Source: Paenibacillus taichungensis (lineage in GTDB: Bacteria > Bacillota > Bacilli > Paenibacillales > Paenibacillaceae). From it: a stretch of DNA of 64,000 bases. Numbering within the stretch: the first letter of the stretch is position 1; every line of letters begins with the position of its first letter. Shown here piece by piece: positions 60,490 to 64,000 of this stretch. The stretch spans positions 496,001 to 560,000 of the forward strand of contig NZ_QEVW01000006.1 of the NCBI RefSeq assembly GCF_003287275.1, given 5' to 3'. A model generated the notes under the pieces. The model was not told the origin of the DNA. It was given only the letters and a program-made list of their open reading frames with translations, and searched no databases. The translations under genes and the position numbers were made by a program.

Positions 60490-61452
60490 TTAAGGATTAT
60501 TGGCGAGATAATTCCTCAGCCATTGCAGTGCTGGACGCTCTGTACCATTGGTATTCACCAAATGAGAACCAGATACCCAGGTTTGATTCTGGTTGTAGCC
60601 CCATAATGTTACACCTTTAACGGCGGAGTGCTGCCAGAGTACAGGGAATTTCTGCTGATAGCGCTGCAATTGGGTATTGTCGTCGCCCGTCATGTCCAGT
60701 TCTGACACATAGATGGGCAGTCCCGTTGCTGCCAGCTTATTCAGGACGGTGTTCATGGTGCTCACCGAAACCGTATCCATATTAAAGTAATGGGCCTGAA
60801 TACCAATACCATCGACCAGGCCTCTGCTCTTCAAGATATTGATGATCTGAACGTATTGATCAGCTGCGTTGGGGTCACCGATAATGCCATATTCATTGAT
60901 TAACAATTTAGAATTTGGAAAGGCTTGTCTTGCCTGTTGGAAAGACCAGATTACCCAATCCCATCCTGTCGCCCCGTCCCCACCAATGGCGTTGCGATAG
61001 GAAGGCTTGGCATGCAGCGGCTCATTGGCCACATCGACAAAAGCCGCTTTGGGATAACGCTGGCCTGCCGCCTGAATCCATTGTGTCACTTCAGCTTTCT
61101 GATCTGCAGCAGATAGACTGTTAATCCATCCAGGCTGCTGACTTCCCCATACAAGCGTATGAAATTTAAATGGAAAACCATTGTTAACTGCATAGTTGTA
61201 CGCCATGTCTGCCTGAGACCAATTCATTACGTTACGCGTGCCTTCAACGGCATCCCATTTGGTTGAGTTCTCCGGGGTCACCTGATTCCAATATGGACTA
61301 AAATTCGAGGGGACACTGCTGGCTATAATATTGCCCAGAAACTTGCTACCTTTCGCCAAACCTGCACTCACACTGCCGACCGCAACTGATGTAGCCAGTA
61401 CACCTATTAACGCCAGTGAACCGACGGTCTTAAACCATTTGGACTTGAACAT
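60490..61452 (-). CDS. Secreted endo-1,4-beta-xylanase, GH10
   Basis: This 320-residue protein has a signal peptide (cleaved near residue 30, GSVSA). It is a single GH10 barrel with WNQVTPENSTKWD, HTLVWGSQQPGW, acid/base E144 in VDVANEPLH and nucleophile E251 in YVSELDMTG. No carbohydrate-binding module is attached. It cuts xylan outside the cell; the nearby GH30 and GH5 enzymes suit plant cell-wall use. AAAGGAGG precedes the ATG. A cre-like site upstream implies glucose repression. Confidence 0.95.
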   Translation of the reverse strand: MFKSKWFKTVGSLALIGVLATSVAVGSVSAGLAKGSKFLGNIIASSVPSNFSPYWNQVTPENSTKWDAVEGTRNVMNWSQADMAYNYAVNNGFPFKFHTLVWGSQQPGWINSLSAADQKAEVTQWIQAAGQRYPKAAFVDVANEPLHAKPSYRNAIGGDGATGWDWVIWSFQQARQAFPNSKLLINEYGIIGDPNAADQYVQIINILKSRGLVDGIGIQAHYFNMDTVSVSTMNTVLNKLAATGLPIYVSELDMTGDDNTQLQRYQQKFPVLWQHSAVKGVTLWGYNQNQTWVSGSHLVNTNGTERPALQWLRNYLANNP

Positions 61453-61493
61453 GACATGATCATCCTCCTTTGAATTGTAATATTCGATTTAAT

Positions 61494-61507
61494 AGCAAGC
61501 GCTTACA
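61494..61507 (-). promoter_or_regulatory. cre-like catabolite-repression site upstream of the xylanase gene
   Basis: AGCAAGCGCTTACA on the plus strand matches the CcpA consensus TGWAANCGNTNWCA at 12 of 14 positions, 42 bases upstream of the start codon. Confidence 0.7.
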
Positions 61508-61628
61508 AATTTCATCTTACTGGATAAATTTGTAATTATCCATGTAATAAGTATAGCTTGTCCCTCAGAAAGTATAGATGTTGCGGACTAGCACGATGAC
61601 TTAAGCAACTGAGTTATACTTTATTATA

Positions 61629-61656
61629 TTTACAAATCTATAAATATAGATATAAT
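61629..61656 (+). promoter_or_regulatory. MFS gene promoter with palindrome in the spacer
   Basis: TTTACA (61629-61634), 16 bases, TATAAT (61651-61656). The spacer contains the perfect palindrome TCTATAAATATAGA (61637-61650), a likely repressor site. The rest of the 61453-61776 gap holds the cre site and AT-rich DNA. Confidence 0.6.
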
Positions 61657-61776
61657 GTAATTCTGAGAACTTATTATATCGCCCATATATTTTTATACAG
61701 GTAAGGAGGCATTTTTTCATTCCGTTATATCTATTTTTCTATATATATAAATAAATTTGGAGGTTTACACTTTAAC

Positions 61777-62967
61777 ATGAAATCGAAATCACAACAGGTT
61801 AATCCGTTACTCATCCTCATTCTGGCGCTGGGTGTATTCGCCATCATCACTACAGAAGTAGGCATTATCGGAGTGCTTCCGCTGATCACACAGAAATTCA
61901 ACATCACCGCTGCACAGGCTGGGTGGCTGGTAAGTATTTTCGCTCTCGTCGTTGCCGTGTCTGGCCCGTTCTTGACCCTACTCGTATCTGGTATCAATCG
62001 TAAAACCATTTTGTTAACTGCTGTGCTGTTATTTGCCATTTCCAACGTAGTATACGCCTACACAACCAGGTTCGACACGATGCTAATTTTCCGGATTATC
62101 CCGGCCATTTTCCATCCGGTCTTCTTCTCTGTTGCTCTCGTCACGGGTGCCAAGCTGGTCCCACCGGAAAAAAGCAGTCAGGCCGTTGCCAAAGTCTTTA
62201 CCGGAATCACTGCCGGCTTTGCATTTGGCGTGCCCTTAACCTCCTATCTTGCGGAAAACTTCTCGTTGGAGGCTGCGTTCTGGTTCGGAGCGGTTGTCAG
62301 TCTCATTGCGTTCATCGGTATATGGATTTGGCTGCCCTCGATGCCTGTGCAAGAGAAGATGTCTTATGGCAAACAAATCGGCATTCTGCGTAAACCTGCG
62401 CTGTGGCTAAATATTGCTACTGTCATTTTCATTTTTGCAGCGATGTTCTCCGTATACAGTTATTTCGCCGAATATCTTGGGCAAGTCACCCGTATGAGCG
62501 GTTCATGGATTAGTGTGATGCTCTTGGCCTTTGGTGTTATTATGATCGCCGGCAATTTGGTATTCGGCCAGCTTCTGCATCGGAATATTCCGAGGACCGT
62601 TCTCCTCTTCCCGGTGCTATACATGGCGGCATATTTACTCGTTTTCTATGCAGGTTCCTATTTCATTCCGATGATTATCATGGTATTTGTCTGGGGTGCG
62701 ATTCACTCTGGCGGTCTGATTGTCAGCCAAACTTGGCTTACGACGGAAGCTCAAGAAGCACCTGAATTCGGGAATAGCCTCTTTGTCTCTTTCTCTAATC
62801 TGGGGATTACCCTCGGTACCTCCATTGGTGGCTGGTTCATTGCCCAACTCGGCATCCATCAGGTCATCTGGAGCGGAATCATCTTTGGTCTGCTTGCTTT
62901 GGTATCCATCGTTGTCAAAATAAAATTATCCACCTCTCGTAGTCGTAGTTCAATGGAGACGGTATAA
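61777..62967 (+). CDS. MFS transporter of the DHA1 (AraJ/YdhP-like) exporter group
   Basis: This 396-residue protein has twelve hydrophobic helices. It starts with the AraJ-group block TTEVGIIGVLPLITQKFNIT, then AGWLVSIFALVVAVSGPFLT. It lacks the long central loop of sugar porters. These proteins export drugs, sugars or small metabolites in exchange for protons. GGAGG lies 13 bases before the ATG, a long spacing. No regulator gene is adjacent, although the promoter carries a palindrome. Confidence 0.88.
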   Translation: MKSKSQQVNPLLILILALGVFAIITTEVGIIGVLPLITQKFNITAAQAGWLVSIFALVVAVSGPFLTLLVSGINRKTILLTAVLLFAISNVVYAYTTRFDTMLIFRIIPAIFHPVFFSVALVTGAKLVPPEKSSQAVAKVFTGITAGFAFGVPLTSYLAENFSLEAAFWFGAVVSLIAFIGIWIWLPSMPVQEKMSYGKQIGILRKPALWLNIATVIFIFAAMFSVYSYFAEYLGQVTRMSGSWISVMLLAFGVIMIAGNLVFGQLLHRNIPRTVLLFPVLYMAAYLLVFYAGSYFIPMIIMVFVWGAIHSGGLIVSQTWLTTEAQEAPEFGNSLFVSFSNLGITLGTSIGGWFIAQLGIHQVIWSGIIFGLLALVSIVVKIKLSTSRSRSSMETV

Positions 62968-63052
62968 GAGTTAAGGGTCCCGTATACAATCAAATATGAT
63001 TTGGGTGTTGTTGAGGAAGAAGTTAAACATATAAAGATATAAAGATACGTGT

Positions 63053-63117
63053 AGAGACTACTCTGATCATTTTCCAGTGAATTCCCATGGAACGATCCAG
63101 AGTGGTCTCTTTTATTT
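63053..63117 (+). terminator. Terminator after the MFS gene
   Basis: AGAGAC and ACTCTG pair with CAGAGT and GTCTCT, followed by TTTTATTT. Confidence 0.8.
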
Positions 63118-63213
63118 GTCATTTTGTGGTTTACATTTACCAAATGTTTATCTAGTATTAACTCCAATGATACATATCTTTACATAACACTAGATAACAA
63201 GGGAGATTACAAC

Positions 63214-64000
63214 ATGCGCAAATTTTCGCCGAAACGTTACGCCGGATGGCCCTTATCATTCCTCTTATGTGCTTCCATCCTCTTCGCACCTTTTGCCTCC
63301 ACTCCGGCTCAGGCTGCTGAAGCAAACAAGGAAACCAAGATTACGTTGCTGGGAACATCGGATATTCATGGCCGATTTATGCCGTGGGACTATGCTCTGG
63401 ACGGTCCGAATCCGACAGGCAGCATGACGCAGTTGTACACGATCGTGAAAAAAGTACGTGCTGAGAATCCAAATACGATTCTGTTGGACGCAGGCGACAT
63501 GATTCAGGACAACTCGGCTGAACTGTTCAACGATCAACCTCAATCTCCCATGATGGTCGCAATGAACGAAATGAAATATGACGCATGGGTTATGGGAAAT
63601 CATGAATTTAACTTTGGATTGGACGTATTAGAGAAGATTTCCTCACAGTTCAAGGGACAACCCTTGGTAGGTAACATTTTCAAAGAAAACGGCGACCGCT
63701 ACATGCCTGCCTATACGATTATTGAGAAAGACGGTATCAAGGTTGGTGTCATCGGAATGAACACACCTATGATTACCGAGTTCGAGAAAGGTACGGATCA
63801 CCTTGACGGCATCATTGTCAAAGATCCTGTAGAAGAGACCAAGAAGGCCATCGCTGAGCTGAAAGGCAAAGTGGACGTTATGGTTGGACTCATGCATATG
63901 GGACTGGATAACGAGAACGGGAACCCGGGCACCGGGGTTACGGATATCGCCAATGCCAACCCGGAGCTGGCTGCCATTTTTGCCGGACACATGCATACGC
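63214..64000 (+). CDS. Secreted 5'-nucleotidase/2',3'-cyclic phosphodiesterase, N-terminal part (partial)
   Basis: The frame starts at ATG 63214 (MRKFSPKRYAGWPLSFLL) behind AAGGGAGATTACAAC and runs past the right edge; 262 codons are present. A signal peptide ends near AQA-AEA (residue 34). The metallophosphatase motifs are GTSDIHGRF, LLDAGDMIQD, VMGNHEFNFG, LMHMG and the final AGHMHT. The protein should dephosphorylate nucleotides or cyclic nucleotides outside the cell for phosphate or nucleoside salvage. Relatives such as YfkN carry further domains and wall anchors that would lie outside this window. Confidence 0.9.
   Translation, partial: MRKFSPKRYAGWPLSFLLCASILFAPFASTPAQAAEANKETKITLLGTSDIHGRFMPWDYALDGPNPTGSMTQLYTIVKKVRAENPNTILLDAGDMIQDNSAELFNDQPQSPMMVAMNEMKYDAWVMGNHEFNFGLDVLEKISSQFKGQPLVGNIFKENGDRYMPAYTIIEKDGIKVGVIGMNTPMITEFEKGTDHLDGIIVKDPVEETKKAIAELKGKVDVMVGLMHMGLDNENGNPGTGVTDIANANPELAAIFAGHMHT

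Noticed and set aside
1-64000. CRISPR array, tRNA or rRNA genes, integrase-flanked island
   Set aside because: I saw no regularly spaced repeats, no cloverleaf-like sequence with a CCA-end context and no rRNA-like conserved blocks on reading both strands. This was by eye, so a tRNA scan would be decisive.

Overview
The window looks like a Paenibacillus chromosome segment (Firmicutes, moderate GC). The basis is low-to-mid GC codon use, strong AGGAGG-type ribosome binding sites with frequent GTG and TTG starts, S-layer and copper-amine-oxidase-like stalk domains on surface proteins, a T-box leader, a Spo0E-like protein, and several plant-polysaccharide enzymes. Most of it is ordinary core and metabolic DNA in short operons separated by clear rho-independent terminators.

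Layout. 1-4620 is an iron/siderophore region on the minus strand. It holds the starts of dhbC and dhbA, a siderophore-type esterase, a lipoprotein siderophore binder and an AraC regulator with a built-in binding domain; each of the three upstream transcription units has a Fur box. 4790-6218 carries a Bax-inhibitor-1 protein and a small GIY-YIG nuclease. 6219-6848 has no gene but shows the marks of an independent structured RNA. 6849-9687 is a MocR regulator, ddl and GNAT operon. 9772-12795 holds a stalk-domain lipoprotein, a 43-residue acidic protein, and DUF1877 and DUF4385 proteins. 12893-18632 has a GH5 endoglucanase, an SDR/TetR pair, a flavin-dependent monooxygenase-like protein and a methyltransferase under a leucine-type T-box. 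19062-21770 is an ECF sigma/anti-sigma pair and phnA. 21985-27233 holds a VanZ/RDD membrane protein, a carboxylesterase and a HAD/SMR/phosphoesterase operon. 27322-31292 is a sugar ABC importer with a divergent GbsR-type regulator. 31471-35490 is a very large SLH surface protein. 35781-41475 contains an SDR/HxlR pair and a glycerate-use module (CdaR, glycerate kinase, GntP permease, Lrp). 41637-43772 holds a VOC protein, a permuted papain-like protein and a CdsA-like protein.

43972-47100 is the main accessory patch. It contains two lipoproteins of unknown function, a frameshifted IS5-type transposase scrap, a phage-type GH24 lysozyme, a frameshifted sigma-like helix protein and the 3' stump of a DMT permease. 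After it come Ada, a PEP-mutase-like protein and a small unknown protein (47194-49812), and a YtrA-like GntR/ABC operon (49868-51836). A Spo0E-like gene and a TPR regulator with a tiny downstream peptide gene follow (51914-53707). The window ends with an aldo/keto reductase, a lipid kinase, an LRR stalk protein, an AraC/GH30 pair, a GH10 xylanase with a cre-like site, an MFS exporter and the start of a 5'-nucleotidase.

The observations I rate highest are three. First, a regulator/peptide pair at 52222-53707 looks like an RNPP-type quorum-sensing system; the 32-codon peptide gene sits between the regulator stop and a terminator. Second, there is a candidate structured RNA of about 400 nt at 6338-6743, rich in the rare tetranucleotide CTAG. 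Third, a CUC-specifier T-box sits in front of a methyltransferase rather than an amino-acid gene.
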